A stretch of 60,631 nt of DNA from Flavobacteriaceae bacterium (GCA_021648265.1 JAKITD010000010.1:1-60631); one strand, 5' to 3'. Shown: positions 7,404-17,106, counted from the stretch's first letter. Numbers and translations are program-made. Notes: generated from the letters alone by a model not told the origin.

Positions 7404-9707
7404 ATGAAACTACTTAAGTTATTATCTTTTGTTGCTATGTTTTTAGCAGCAGGAGTAGGCTATTCCCAAGATAAGGAAGAAAATTCGGAACGCGAATCTG
7501 GACATTATAATACCAACGCATTTAAACAAATGTATGAGGAATTTGCGACGCCAAATCTATACCGTTCGGCAAGTGGCGCACCAGGTCCTAATTATTATCA
7601 GCAAAAAGCAGATTATAAAATGGACATTTTTCTAGACGATAAAAATAAAAAATTATCAGGAAATGAAACAATTACCTACACCAACAATTCGCCAGATGTG
7701 TTGGAATACCTTTGGGTACAGTTGGATCAAAACATGAGAGCTAAAGATTCTAAAACTCCACTTATAAAATCAAGTGGTGCACAACCAGCAGATATGGCAA
7801 GCAATTTTGTAAACCAATATATGAGCGATGGATTTGATGGCGGTTTTAATATTCAAGAAGTAAAGGGAGCTAATGGAACCAATCTTAAATATATGATTAA
7901 CCGTACGATGATGCGTGTGGAGATGCCAAAAAATTTAAGCCCAGGAGATAAATTTGTGTTTTCAATAAAGTGGTGGTATAATATTAATGATCACGTAAAT
8001 GGTCGTGGTCGTAGTGGTTACGAAGAATTTGAAGACGGAAACCGAGCCTATGTAATCGCTCAGTTTTTTCCTAGAATGGCAGTCTATAACGATGTAGAAG
8101 GATGGCAAAACAGTCAGTTTTGGGGAAGAGATGAATTTGCCTTGGTTTTTGGAGATTATGAAGTAAATATTACTGTTCCTGCCGATCATATATTAGATGG
8201 AACAGGAGCACTTCAAAATAGAAAAGAAGTATTTTCAAAAGAAATGATGAAGCGTTATAACGAAGCAAAAAAATCGTACGATAAACCTGTAATTATTGTA
8301 ACTCAAGAGGAAGCTGATGAAGCCTCAAAAGGTTTTGAAACTAAAACGAAGACCTGGAATTTTAAAGCGAAAAATGTTCGTGATTATGCCTTTGCAACTT
8401 CTAGAAGGTTTATTTGGGATATGATGGCGGTAAAAGTTGGAAAAAATGATGTAATGGCTATTTCAATGTACCCTAAGGAAGGAAATCCTTTATGGGAAGA
8501 ATGGTCAACACGATTAGTGGCTAGTACTTTAGAGTCTTATTCTAGAATGACTTTTGATTATCCTTACCCTAAAGCGATTTCGGTTCACGCAAAAAACCAA
8601 GGTATGGAATACCCTATGATTTGTTGGAATTATGGAAGACCAGATGAAGATGGTGCCTACAGTGAGCGTACTAAATATGGGATGTTTGGAGTGGTAATTC
8701 ACGAAGTTGGACATAATTATTTTCCAATGATTGTAAATAGTGATGAGCGACAATGGACTTGGATGGATGAAGGAATTAACACCTTTGTACAAATGGTAGC
8801 CCAAACAGATTTTGGGGAAAAATACCCAGAAGCCATTGCACCAAACAAAACATACCCTTTAAGAAGAGGAACTCCTAAAAGTATTGTTGGTTATATGTCT
8901 GGCGATCAAAGCACCATTGCACCCTTAATGACCAAAGGATTAAGTACATTTAATTTTGGTGCTAATGGGTATTCAAAACCTGCAGCAGGATTAACTATTT
9001 TAAGGGAAACTGTAATGGGAAGAGAGTTATTTGACTATGCTTTTAAAACGTATTCAAATCGTTGGATATTTAAACATCCTTCACCTGAAGATTTTTTTAG
9101 AACTATGGAAGACGCTTCGGCAGTCGATTTAGATTGGTTTTGGAGAGGATGGTTTTACACCACCAATGTTGTAGATATTGGAGTTAAAGAGGTGAAAAAG
9201 TACTATGTAACTTCAAAAATGAATAAGGAAGTGAAAGAAATGATGGCGGCAAGAGGAATGAAAGAAAGTGACCTTCCACCGCTGGTTTATTTAGTTACTG
9301 AAGGTAGCGAAGATTTTGAAGAGAGTATGCGAACCTCAACTTTAGATGATGTCACTACTTTACAAGAATATATAATGGATAATTTTACTCCGGAAGAAAG
9401 AGCAAAATTTAAAAAACCAAATTATATTTATGAAGTAACTTTTGAGAAGCCAGGAGGAATTCCAATGCCAATTATTGCTGAATATACTTACAGCGATGGA
9501 ACAACTAAACGAGTAACCTATCCAGTACAAATATGGAAAACAAGTAATGGTACTATTGGAAAAGTAATTACTTCTGAAAAGGAAATTACTAAAATTGTAG
9601 TAGATCCAGATGAAGAAACTGCCGATATTGATACTTCAAACAATACGTGGCCAAAACGAAAAAAATTAGGCGAGTTTGATTCTTTTAAACAAAAAGCGAA
9701 AGACTAA
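7404..9707 (+). CDS. M1-family metallopeptidase (aminopeptidase N-like), exported
   Basis: Zinc aminopeptidase. A signal peptide (residues 1-21, ending GYSQ) leads into an M1 fold of 767 residues. The zinc site is HEVGH at 433-437 with E456 eighteen residues on in WMDEGINTF, the exact HExxH-x18-E spacing of gluzincins. The exopeptidase motif GxMEN of classical enzymes appears as GMEYPMI, as in many Bacteroidota M1 proteins. It is likely periplasmic or on the cell surface, feeding on peptides. It lies downstream of the DUF6702 gene and is followed by a bidirectional terminator. Confidence 0.93.
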   Translation: MKLLKLLSFVAMFLAAGVGYSQDKEENSERESGHYNTNAFKQMYEEFATPNLYRSASGAPGPNYYQQKADYKMDIFLDDKNKKLSGNETITYTNNSPDVLEYLWVQLDQNMRAKDSKTPLIKSSGAQPADMASNFVNQYMSDGFDGGFNIQEVKGANGTNLKYMINRTMMRVEMPKNLSPGDKFVFSIKWWYNINDHVNGRGRSGYEEFEDGNRAYVIAQFFPRMAVYNDVEGWQNSQFWGRDEFALVFGDYEVNITVPADHILDGTGALQNRKEVFSKEMMKRYNEAKKSYDKPVIIVTQEEADEASKGFETKTKTWNFKAKNVRDYAFATSRRFIWDMMAVKVGKNDVMAISMYPKEGNPLWEEWSTRLVASTLESYSRMTFDYPYPKAISVHAKNQGMEYPMICWNYGRPDEDGAYSERTKYGMFGVVIHEVGHNYFPMIVNSDERQWTWMDEGINTFVQMVAQTDFGEKYPEAIAPNKTYPLRRGTPKSIVGYMSGDQSTIAPLMTKGLSTFNFGANGYSKPAAGLTILRETVMGRELFDYAFKTYSNRWIFKHPSPEDFFRTMEDASAVDLDWFWRGWFYTTNVVDIGVKEVKKYYVTSKMNKEVKEMMAARGMKESDLPPLVYLVTEGSEDFEESMRTSTLDDVTTLQEYIMDNFTPEERAKFKKPNYIYEVTFEKPGGIPMPIIAEYTYSDGTTKRVTYPVQIWKTSNGTIGKVITSEKEITKIVVDPDEETADIDTSNNTWPKRKKLGEFDSFKQKAKD

Positions 9708-9770
9708 AATATGTTCATTTTTTTTATTGAGATTGCCTCAGTAAAAGTCAAGTAAAACCACATTATAACC

Positions 9771-9802
9771 AAAAGCCTCAAAAAATTTTATTTGAGGCTT
9801 TT
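9771..9802. terminator. Bidirectional terminator between convergent genes
   Basis: A perfect 12-bp stem (AAAAGCCTCAAA at 9771-9782 with TTTGAGGCTTTT at 9791-9802) and an 8-base loop. The arms begin in A4 and end in T4, so it can work in both directions. It lies between the M1 peptidase and the DUF3857 gene, which converge. Confidence 0.85.
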
Positions 9803-9816
9803 AGTTAATTAGAAAA

Positions 9817-11991
9817 TTATAGTTTCTTCAATAATATTTTTTCTTGTGTAAATTGATAGGCTGCATCTAAAAACTCAACCAAGTTACTCCAGTTTTCTTT
9901 TGGTTCAAAATTATGAGAATAATATTTTAAAGTAACTATTTTTAAGATAGAACCTTCTATTTTAGCAGTACTTACAAACCCTCCAACATCATTTGTGATA
10001 GAAACATTTAGTTTGTCAATACCAGAAACAGTATAGCCATCTGGAATGTTTATATTGATTGTTTCATTAAACGATCTAGGATAGTTCATATAAATATTGT
10101 TTTTTCTGTTTTTTTCATTTTCATCTATTTCAACTTGTTTTCCAATAAGTTTTCCCACTTGAATAATTATATTATTTCCCGCTTTTTTTAGTAAATCATC
10201 TGGGATATTGAATTCGTCTGATATAATAAAAGCTTCTGATTTACCATACCTACCATTATCAATTATTTTAAATGAATAATTATCAATTTCAAAATCATAT
10301 TCATTATTGGCCTGTTCTTGAAGACTTTTTAATTGTTGTTCTTTATATTTTGCGATTAATGCTTCAAATTCATTCTTATATTTAGCCTTTAGTTTTTTGC
10401 TTTTTATTTTATCATATAAAGGCTTTGTGCCATATTTTTTATAATCTTCATACACATAATCGTAAAAATAAAGACGATCTTTTTGTTCGGTTAATTTGTT
10501 TTGACCTAAAAAGCTTGATTTACGGGTTGCACGAAGACTAGAAAAATCTTCGGATAATGTTATATTAATTTCTTTAGAAGAGTTATTTTCTTTGTAAGTT
10601 GTTTGAGGAAGTTTTTCAATTTTAATATCATTTATGTTTTTTTGATTTGAAACTTTTAAAGAGTATGCATCAGAATTTTCCAATAATGGATCAATGATAT
10701 TAATTGTTGCAATGTGGTTGAAGGTTTCGATGTATAACGGTGTTGCTGTTTTTACTTTCATTAAAAATGAAACGTTACTTTCTAGTAATAAGTCATTTAT
10801 ACTACCGTTATACCGTTTTGTACCTATTAAGATTTCATAATCTATTTTTTGATCTTTTAAAACAGCTGCAAAAAATTTAATAAATTCAATGTCTTCATTA
10901 AAAATAATTGGTTTATTTCCATAGTAATCATACGGATACAGAATATCAGCATCATCAACTATAAAAGCTTCTATGTAGTTTGTAAAATATGCATGCCTTA
11001 TAAAATAAAAGGCAGCTTCAATTTTCTCTTCATTGCTAGTAAATGAATTGTTTTTTATAAAATGATTTACTTCAGAAAGTTTTCCATAGGGTCTGAATTT
11101 GTCTTCATAAAACTCAAAAACATCTTCCTTTTTTAAATTGGTTTTAATTACCTCAGATTCTTTTGGAATAAATGCGTAGGCTCTTTTTTCGTATTTACCG
11201 GTTCTTGCAAAATTTACTTGAAACTTATAGGAAGGAAGCTCTACAAAAGGGTAAAACCATCTGTTAGAATCTATTTTTTCTATATCGGTAACATTAAATC
11301 CATACTTTCTAACGTCATTCTTTTTTACAGATTTTGAAGTTTTTTTGAGCTTTGGAGCTCCATTGTAAGTGTTGAAAGTTATAAAGAAATCTTTTTCAGT
11401 TTCAAGTGTGAAATTATAATTTACAATTGAATAATCATCTCCAATAATTAGTTCTACAGGTTTATAATGGTGTAAATCGTTTTCTCCTAAAATTACATTT
11501 GTATAAAAAAAATAATCAATAATATCTCCTTTTTCAAGATTTGGAATTGCTAATTTAACATCATCATCACCTTCAATAACATCATCTGTTTTTATAACTA
11601 TTTCAGATCCGTCTGGCTTAACAACTTTTACCCCTAATTTGAAAGTATTAGTAACTCTGCTTAAACCATAGCTAAAATATTTTTCATCTTTACTATAATT
11701 AAATTCCGAAAATTCATTGATAGATGCTTGATCTTTAAGAAGGACTCTGTCGTGAATTATTTTTGTAAATTCAATGCTGTTATGTGGTCTGTTATAAGTA
11801 TAATGAAGTGATTTTGAAAGATAAACTGCAGATTCGTTTTTCCATTTTTCGGGAACTTTCAACTCTTCTAATTGTTTAGCATTTCTAGTATTCCAAATTT
11901 GTTTTTTTAAGTCTTCTATAGAAATTTTTTGACTAAAAGAAATAGTAGATAATAATATACTTACAGTTAATAACAGATGTTTCTTTTTCAT
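9817..11991 (-). CDS. DUF3857-domain protein with degenerate transglutaminase-like region
   Basis: A 724-residue exported protein (signal peptide ending TISFSQ). The N-terminal half fits DUF3857, a beta-rich domain usually placed ahead of a transglutaminase-like core. The region that should hold that core (about residues 310-450) lacks the Cys-Asp-His triad seen in the neighbouring paralogue. Where that gene has GDCKG, this one has a stretch with no cysteine, so it is probably not an active thiol enzyme. It sits 17 bases downstream of the other DUF3857 gene on the same strand. Function is unknown; an envelope role is likely. Confidence 0.75.
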   Translation of the reverse strand: MKKKHLLLTVSILLSTISFSQKISIEDLKKQIWNTRNAKQLEELKVPEKWKNESAVYLSKSLHYTYNRPHNSIEFTKIIHDRVLLKDQASINEFSEFNYSKDEKYFSYGLSRVTNTFKLGVKVVKPDGSEIVIKTDDVIEGDDDVKLAIPNLEKGDIIDYFFYTNVILGENDLHHYKPVELIIGDDYSIVNYNFTLETEKDFFITFNTYNGAPKLKKTSKSVKKNDVRKYGFNVTDIEKIDSNRWFYPFVELPSYKFQVNFARTGKYEKRAYAFIPKESEVIKTNLKKEDVFEFYEDKFRPYGKLSEVNHFIKNNSFTSNEEKIEAAFYFIRHAYFTNYIEAFIVDDADILYPYDYYGNKPIIFNEDIEFIKFFAAVLKDQKIDYEILIGTKRYNGSINDLLLESNVSFLMKVKTATPLYIETFNHIATINIIDPLLENSDAYSLKVSNQKNINDIKIEKLPQTTYKENNSSKEINITLSEDFSSLRATRKSSFLGQNKLTEQKDRLYFYDYVYEDYKKYGTKPLYDKIKSKKLKAKYKNEFEALIAKYKEQQLKSLQEQANNEYDFEIDNYSFKIIDNGRYGKSEAFIISDEFNIPDDLLKKAGNNIIIQVGKLIGKQVEIDENEKNRKNNIYMNYPRSFNETININIPDGYTVSGIDKLNVSITNDVGGFVSTAKIEGSILKIVTLKYYSHNFEPKENWSNLVEFLDAAYQFTQEKILLKKL

Positions 11992-12008
11992 AAAGCTGTT
12001 TTGAAGGT

Positions 12009-13922
12009 CTATTTTGTTAAAATTAATTGTTCGTTATAAATTGCTTTTATTTGTAAAATGGTTTCATTCCAGAGTGTAAAATCTTCTTTTTCTAGAATGG
12101 CATTTTTAATGATAAATGTTTTTGAATAAGTTAAAATAGAACCATTTTGAGTAAATGAAATATCTATTTTAAAGTTTTTTGAATCTATATGAATAGCTTC
12201 CGGAGTTTTCTGAATTTGATAACCTTCTGGGATTTCAAGATTTATTATTGATGTTTTATATTTTTTATAGAAAAATAAATAATCTGTTTGACGGTCTTTA
12301 AATAAAAATTTATCAAATTCTTTTTTTAAATCTAAATCTATATAAATTTCTTCATCAAAACTTGAAACTGCATTTTTTCTGCTAATTTGATAGTTTAGGC
12401 TTAAAGTGCCGTCTCTATTTTCAAGGTCTGAAGTTTCAATATTAACTACTTGTAAATTTTTATTTCCTTCATCTATAAAAGATTTAATAGCGTCTTCTTT
12501 ATTATCAATTTTCAAACTATTAAAATATGATATAAATGCTGTTCTACTTTCTCCATCATAAGTTTCAACAACTTCACCTACAATTTTTTCATCAATAATT
12601 TTCGCATTTAATATGTAGGTTTCTTTATTTTTAATAGGTGTACTTACTGGTATTTTTTCTAATATAAAATCGTTTCCGTTTTCAATTAAAACTTGTTTTC
12701 CCTGAATTCTTTCAGCATATTCTCCATAGGAATTATATTTTTCAGTTCCATCAAGATAAATTTTTTCTCCATCAATAAAAACGGTACATATCATATGATT
12801 GTCAACTGCTAGCGAAGGTGTAGAATAATCGTAGGCAATTCGTTTTGTGCCGACCCAAGTAAGGCGAGCATCATATCCTGCTTCTTGTAGCATTTGCTTG
12901 GTTAGGTTTGCCATACCCTTGCAATCGCCATATCTTTTCTTAAATACATTCTGCGATTCGTCTGGTTTAAACCCCGCAATACCATCCTCAAAAGCTATGT
13001 ACCTTATATTGTCTTGAACCCAATAAAAAATACTTTTTATTTTTTCTTCATCGGTAATATTATCTTTTGTAAGTTTTTCTATTTTATCTTTTAATTTTTC
13101 AGGATGTTCATCCATAGAATCTACCAAAGATTTATACCAAGAATATAGGTCTTTAGTATCATTAAATATAATGTTTGTTTTTTCATCATTTTCAAACGAT
13201 TTAGCTAAAACCAATATATGAGGGTAAATAAAACTAGGACCTGGAGATTGAGTTTCATCATATTGTCCTATTAAGTTATTGATTTCATAAGTTACGATTT
13301 TTGAGTTTGATTTTTCATCGACACTTTCAGATTTTTTAATATCAAAACCCTCAAAATTCATTTCTTTTAATTCAATATTTAGCCATTTAGGAATTATTAT
13401 TTTTATTTTTTTATATTTAATAGGGTATTCATTTGTAAAGTAGATACTTGTAAAATATTTAATGTCATATGTTTCTTTTTTAGATTCAAAAAAATACCGA
13501 TATCCTTTTACTGGAAAATCTAAATTCATATACTTTACTCTTAAATCATGATGAAACATATCATTATCTGTAATGGCTTCGTCTATAACTCTGCTAAAGG
13601 CGTCTTTTTTATTTCGATATTTTATTTTTAAATAATTTACTTTCGACTCTTTATCATATAAAACATATTTCTGAATATCTGATCTATGACCTATGTTCAT
13701 TAACTCTTCATTGATTTTATGAGTTACAGCAACTCCATTGTTTTTTTCATTTTTTAAAAAGGAAATATCCTCGTAACTATTTAAAATTACAATATCGCTA
13801 TCTTTATAAGTAGTTTTTAATTCTGTAGCTAATGAAATATCTTCTGGAGTTGGGTCAGTGTTTCTTTGTCCAATCATCAATGAAGACACTAGGAAAATGG
13901 GTAGGAAAAAGTATTTTAACAT
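12009..13922 (-). CDS. DUF3857 and transglutaminase-like domain protein
   Basis: A 637-residue exported protein. DUF3857 occupies roughly residues 40-240 and a transglutaminase-like core about 275-400. The core shows RYGDCKGMANL (catalytic Cys), DNHMICTV (His) and YLDGTE (Asp), in the order expected for this fold. Such proteins may cleave or cross-link peptide bonds in the periplasm, but substrates are not known. It probably forms an operon with the paralogue downstream, which has lost the triad. Confidence 0.82.
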   Translation of the reverse strand: MLKYFFLPIFLVSSLMIGQRNTDPTPEDISLATELKTTYKDSDIVILNSYEDISFLKNEKNNGVAVTHKINEELMNIGHRSDIQKYVLYDKESKVNYLKIKYRNKKDAFSRVIDEAITDNDMFHHDLRVKYMNLDFPVKGYRYFFESKKETYDIKYFTSIYFTNEYPIKYKKIKIIIPKWLNIELKEMNFEGFDIKKSESVDEKSNSKIVTYEINNLIGQYDETQSPGPSFIYPHILVLAKSFENDEKTNIIFNDTKDLYSWYKSLVDSMDEHPEKLKDKIEKLTKDNITDEEKIKSIFYWVQDNIRYIAFEDGIAGFKPDESQNVFKKRYGDCKGMANLTKQMLQEAGYDARLTWVGTKRIAYDYSTPSLAVDNHMICTVFIDGEKIYLDGTEKYNSYGEYAERIQGKQVLIENGNDFILEKIPVSTPIKNKETYILNAKIIDEKIVGEVVETYDGESRTAFISYFNSLKIDNKEDAIKSFIDEGNKNLQVVNIETSDLENRDGTLSLNYQISRKNAVSSFDEEIYIDLDLKKEFDKFLFKDRQTDYLFFYKKYKTSIINLEIPEGYQIQKTPEAIHIDSKNFKIDISFTQNGSILTYSKTFIIKNAILEKEDFTLWNETILQIKAIYNEQLILTK

Positions 13923-13973
13923 AAGGATTCTGAGACGAAATAGTTTTGGGGAAATTAAAATAAATTTTTGAAT

Positions 13974-14426
13974 TTATTCATAAATCAAATCTAACATTTC
14001 ATCTGCCCAAGTTGCAATTAATTCGCGATCTTCTTCCGATAAATTCGCTTCAGAATGTAATATAGTATAACCTTTTAAAGGCATTTCTCCTTCTAGAACC
14101 ATAGAAGAAATATCATCTAATAAATCTGCTTTATCATCTGTTTCTAAAGAATTCCAGTTAGAAAAATTTAGCTCTTCCCGGGCTTCATAAATATGGTCAT
14201 AAAGCATCCATTTTACAGGAGCGACATTTGAATACCACGGAAATGTAGATTCGTTAGAATGACAATCATAACAAGCATTTTTTAATAAAGTAGAAATGTT
14301 ATCAGGAACGGTTGTAGTTGCTAATAAATCGTTAGGGTTATCTATAGTAACAGTTGGTTTATCCATTGGATAAAACTGAATTAATATTACAATTGCAATT
14401 AAAATAAAATATATTTTTTTTTTCAT
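13974..14426 (-). CDS. Haem-binding domain (haem_bd) protein with one CxxCH
   Basis: A 150-residue protein with an N-terminal membrane segment or signal (residues 4-20) and a single haem c motif in ACYDCHSNESTFPWYS, followed by the MPLKGYTILH segment typical of the haem_bd family. Probably a small periplasmic c-type cytochrome. It lies 23 bases after the next CxxCH gene on the same strand and closely resembles the protein at 55628-56083, which has SCYDCHSNNTQYPWY. Confidence 0.83.
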   Translation of the reverse strand: MKKKIYFILIAIVILIQFYPMDKPTVTIDNPNDLLATTTVPDNISTLLKNACYDCHSNESTFPWYSNVAPVKWMLYDHIYEAREELNFSNWNSLETDDKADLLDDISSMVLEGEMPLKGYTILHSEANLSEEDRELIATWADEMLDLIYE

Positions 14427-14449
14427 AACCCTAACGATTTAAATTTAAA

Positions 14450-14860
14450 TTACTCTCCTTTCATCATCGAGCTTTGACCTGAAGCCCAGTCACTTATTAA
14501 TTTCGATTCTTCTGAAGATAATTTTTTATCTGGATTTTTTGCTAAAAATTTTTCTGGAGGCATTTTGTCTTTGCCTAGCATTTTAACAATTTTGTCTAGT
14601 TTGCTGATTACTTTTCCAGTAGAATAATCACCATTACTAAGTTTGTCAAAATTCATTTTCATTTTACTTTTTCCATTTTTAGCTTCATTGCTATGACATT
14701 CCATACATTTATTGTCTATAATAGCTTTTACATTTTCAGGAATATCGATAATTACAACATCACTAATATCAATATATTGAGGGTCTAAAGAACTTGTAAA
14801 TGAAACCAATGCAAACAAAACTGAAACAACAAATAAGGGTAGGATAAATTTAATTTTCAT
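14450..14860 (-). CDS. Small cytochrome c-like protein with one CxxCH
   Basis: A 136-residue exported protein with a hydrophobic N-terminus (residues 1-24). One haem-attachment site, KCMECHSNEAKNG, is followed by MNFDKLS and a likely axial Met in KMPPEKF. It is the first gene of a two-gene operon with the haem_bd protein. A -7 box (TATATTTG) lies about 25 bases upstream, back to back with the tatA promoter. It is probably periplasmic; the electron partner is unknown. Confidence 0.78.
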   Translation of the reverse strand: MKIKFILPLFVVSVLFALVSFTSSLDPQYIDISDVVIIDIPENVKAIIDNKCMECHSNEAKNGKSKMKMNFDKLSNGDYSTGKVISKLDKIVKMLGKDKMPPEKFLAKNPDKKLSSEESKLISDWASGQSSMMKGE

Positions 14861-14884
14861 ATTTTTTTATTAAAAACTTAAAGG

Positions 14885-14892
14885 CAAATATA
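14885..14892 (-). promoter_or_regulatory. -7 box for the two CxxCH genes
   Basis: TATATTTG on the minus strand matches TAnnTTTG, and the gene start is at 14860, giving a leader of about 20 bases. It is divergent from the tatA promoter 63 bases away. Confidence 0.55.
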
Positions 14893-14934
14893 ATAAATAT
14901 TAAACTCTTTTACAATTGAAGTCATTTTCAAGTA

Positions 14935-14962
14935 TTGTAGAAATTCAAAATTAGTATATTTG
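14935..14962 (+). promoter_or_regulatory. -33/-7 promoter of tatA
   Basis: TTG at 14935-14937 and TATATTTG at 14955-14962 are 17 bases apart, which fits the Bacteroidota sigma consensus. The box ends four bases before the ATG at 14967, so the message would start at or next to the start codon. Confidence 0.6.
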
Positions 14963-14966
14963 CAGT

Positions 14967-15290
14967 ATGATTTCAATAACCATTCCATTATTTATTAGCG
15001 GAGCCGAAATATTTTTCATCATATTTATTGTGGTGATGGTATTTGGAGCCGATAAAGTTCCTGAAATTGCTAGAGGACTAGGAAAGGGAATGCGTCAAAT
15101 TAAGGATGCTACCAACGATATTAAAGGAGAAATCATTAAAAGTGCCGATAAACAAGGAATTGATTTAAATGCAGCAGAAAAATTTAAAAATGATTTTACT
15201 AAAGATATTACCAATAATATTGGAGGTGAAATTAATAAAGTAAAAGATACCATTGATGAAATTACGGGTCCAATAAAACGTAAATTCTAA
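14967..15290 (+). CDS. tatA: Twin-arginine translocase subunit TatA/TatE
   Basis: Pore-forming subunit of the Tat system, which exports folded proteins. It has the expected layout: a short periplasmic start, one membrane helix (about residues 12-27), the FGADKVPEIARGLGKGMRQ hinge and amphipathic helix, then a Lys/Asp-rich cytoplasmic tail to residue 107. No tatB or tatC gene is next to it in the window. It ends one base from the end of the convergent O-methyltransferase gene, with no terminator between them. Confidence 0.93.
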   Translation: MISITIPLFISGAEIFFIIFIVVMVFGADKVPEIARGLGKGMRQIKDATNDIKGEIIKSADKQGIDLNAAEKFKNDFTKDITNNIGGEINKVKDTIDEITGPIKRKF

Positions 15291-15291
15291 A

Positions 15292-15933
15292 CTATTTTAC
15301 TCTCGAAATAGTTAATCCATCTCTTATAGGTAATAACACTGTTTCTAATTTAGGATGTTCGTTGATCAATTTATTATATAATAAAATTGCTTTAGTGTCT
15401 TTATCGCCTTTTGCAATAGGTTCTAAAACTTTTCCACTCCACAATACATTATCACTTAAAATTACCGATCCTTTTTTTAACTTCGGAAGTATAAGTTCTA
15501 AGTAGTTAGGATAATTCTGTTTATCGGCATCTATAAAAACCAAATCAAAGGTTTTTTGAAGCGTTGGGATTACTTCTGAAGCTTTGCCTATATGCTGAAT
15601 TATTTGATTTCCAAAACCCGATTTATCAAAATATTTTCGTTGTAAATCGTACAACTCTTCATTGATGTCTATAGTGTGTAATTCACCTTCTTTTTGCATT
15701 CCTTCTGCCAAGCATAAAGCCGAATAACCTGTATAAGTTCCAATTTCAAGAATATTTTTTGGGTTGATTAGTTTTGATATCATACTCAAAATCCTACCTT
15801 GAAAATGCCCACTTAACATTCTTGGAGCTAATATTTTTTGCCAAGTTTCTCTGTCTAATTGTTGTAATAATTCGGGTTCTTTTTGCGAATGAGCAACCAC
15901 ATAATCATCTAATTCATCTGGAATAAAGTGCAT
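15292..15933 (-). CDS. Class I SAM-dependent O-methyltransferase (catechol-type)
   Basis: A 213-residue protein of the Methyltransf_3/catechol O-methyltransferase type. ILEIGTYTGYSALCLAEG is the SAM-binding motif I, LHTIDINEE is motif II, and DLVFIDADKQNYPNY and ILSDNVLWSG hold the metal-binding acidic residues. Its ATG overlaps the stop of the ACMS decarboxylase gene by one base (TAATG), so the two are translationally coupled. This suggests a substrate from the kynurenine pathway, such as a 3-hydroxylated aromatic acid, but it could be a general small-molecule methylase. Confidence 0.9.
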   Translation of the reverse strand: MHFIPDELDDYVVAHSQKEPELLQQLDRETWQKILAPRMLSGHFQGRILSMISKLINPKNILEIGTYTGYSALCLAEGMQKEGELHTIDINEELYDLQRKYFDKSGFGNQIIQHIGKASEVIPTLQKTFDLVFIDADKQNYPNYLELILPKLKKGSVILSDNVLWSGKVLEPIAKGDKDTKAILLYNKLINEHPKLETVLLPIRDGLTISRVK

Positions 15934-17021
15934 TATCCAATTATTTTCTGAATCAACTCTTGTTTCCCCTTTTCATCATCACCAAATAACCATTGTAGCA
16001 CATTATCTTCCCATATTGCATCACATTCCTCAGAAGTTAATATTTTTTGTTCCATTGCTAAATCTAAAATCTTTCCAGGATAAGATGATTGGTTTTCACT
16101 TTCCATTTCACCTAAAGGATATGGATCGTCTAATCCCATTACAATTTGTTTTGAAGTTTGGTTTTTAACAATCAAACCTAAAGAACCCGTATCGTGAACC
16201 AAAGTATCGAAAAAGATGTTTTTGTGACCTACCGATTTTCTTGGATGAACTTTACCTTCAAATAAATCGGGACGACCATCAAATCCTTGAATACGTCTTC
16301 CTAGGTTCATTTGTGCTAATTGGCCGCCGTGAGCAAAGCAAGTTCGCATATTCGGGAATTTATCTGCATAACCATTCAAAGTAAAAAAATGATAGGCATC
16401 GGCACATTGTGCCAACATCCAAATTAGATGAAAACGCCAAGCAGTATTTTCTAATTTTATAAATTTTTCACCATCGTAAGGATGAATTTCAACGGCAAGA
16501 TTGTATTTGTTTGCCATTTCGAAAATAGGCTCGTTTTCTTCATCAAAAATACAACGCCACGTTCCAATGGTATCCATATAATGGGTAGGAAGGCATAATA
16601 AACGCATTCCTAACTCCTCTACACAACGTTCAATTTCCCACAGCGCACCTCTTCCGTAGCCTGGATGAACCACAAACCCGCAAGTAAATTTTGAAGGATT
16701 ATCGTGTTGTACTTTTGCATTAAAATCGTTTTGAAAACGCAAGGCTTGTTTCATTTCTTCCAAACGCAAACCGTTGCCATATAACTGAGAAAGATTCAAT
16801 ACAACTGCATGGTCAATATTAAATTTCTCCATCCATTCCAACTTTTCATCCAAAAAGAAACTGGAATCTGTAACAGGGCGTTTCCAATTTTTCTGAAGCA
16901 TAAAGTTACGGTCTTTATCAACCCAAAAAATCCCTTTTTCTTTCATGAATTTCGGAATTTCTTCTGGGTAAGGAAGTAAATGGGAGTGACCGTTGATTCT
17001 TAGTTTTCTTTTTTGAGACAT
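15933..17021 (-). CDS. 2-amino-3-carboxymuconate-6-semialdehyde decarboxylase (ACMSD), amidohydrolase family
   Basis: Decarboxylates ACMS, the ring-cleavage product of 3-hydroxyanthranilate, and so steers the pathway to aminomuconate rather than to quinolinate and NAD. The metal site of the amidohydrolase barrel is visible: INGHSHLLP (H12, H14) at the N-terminus, AVEIHPYDG (His), CFAHGG (His) and MGLDDPYPLGE (Asp) near residue 300. At 362 residues it is slightly longer than the human and Pseudomonas enzymes. Context with kynU, kmo, the aldehyde dehydrogenase and RidA supports the call. Confidence 0.9.
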   Translation of the reverse strand: MSQKRKLRINGHSHLLPYPEEIPKFMKEKGIFWVDKDRNFMLQKNWKRPVTDSSFFLDEKLEWMEKFNIDHAVVLNLSQLYGNGLRLEEMKQALRFQNDFNAKVQHDNPSKFTCGFVVHPGYGRGALWEIERCVEELGMRLLCLPTHYMDTIGTWRCIFDEENEPIFEMANKYNLAVEIHPYDGEKFIKLENTAWRFHLIWMLAQCADAYHFFTLNGYADKFPNMRTCFAHGGQLAQMNLGRRIQGFDGRPDLFEGKVHPRKSVGHKNIFFDTLVHDTGSLGLIVKNQTSKQIVMGLDDPYPLGEMESENQSSYPGKILDLAMEQKILTSEECDAIWEDNVLQWLFGDDEKGKQELIQKIIG

Positions 17022-17063
17022 CGAGTTGTAGTTTTTACAAATGTAAGATACTATTATTATTGA

Positions 17064-17094
17064 GACCTAGTAGGTTTTTAAAACCTACTAGGTC
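17064..17094. repeat. Perfect 31-nt palindrome (GACCT...AGGTC family)
   Basis: GACCTAGTAGGTTTT at 17064-17078 and its exact complement at 17080-17094 flank a single central T. It lies between the ACMSD and SDR genes. Neither side has a strong U-tract, so it may act as an attenuator or terminator, or it may simply be a copy of an interspersed repeat. Related forms lie at 20081, 36640, 41793, 55547 and 58139. Confidence 0.8.
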
Positions 17095-17106
17095 TTTGTT
17101 GGAATA

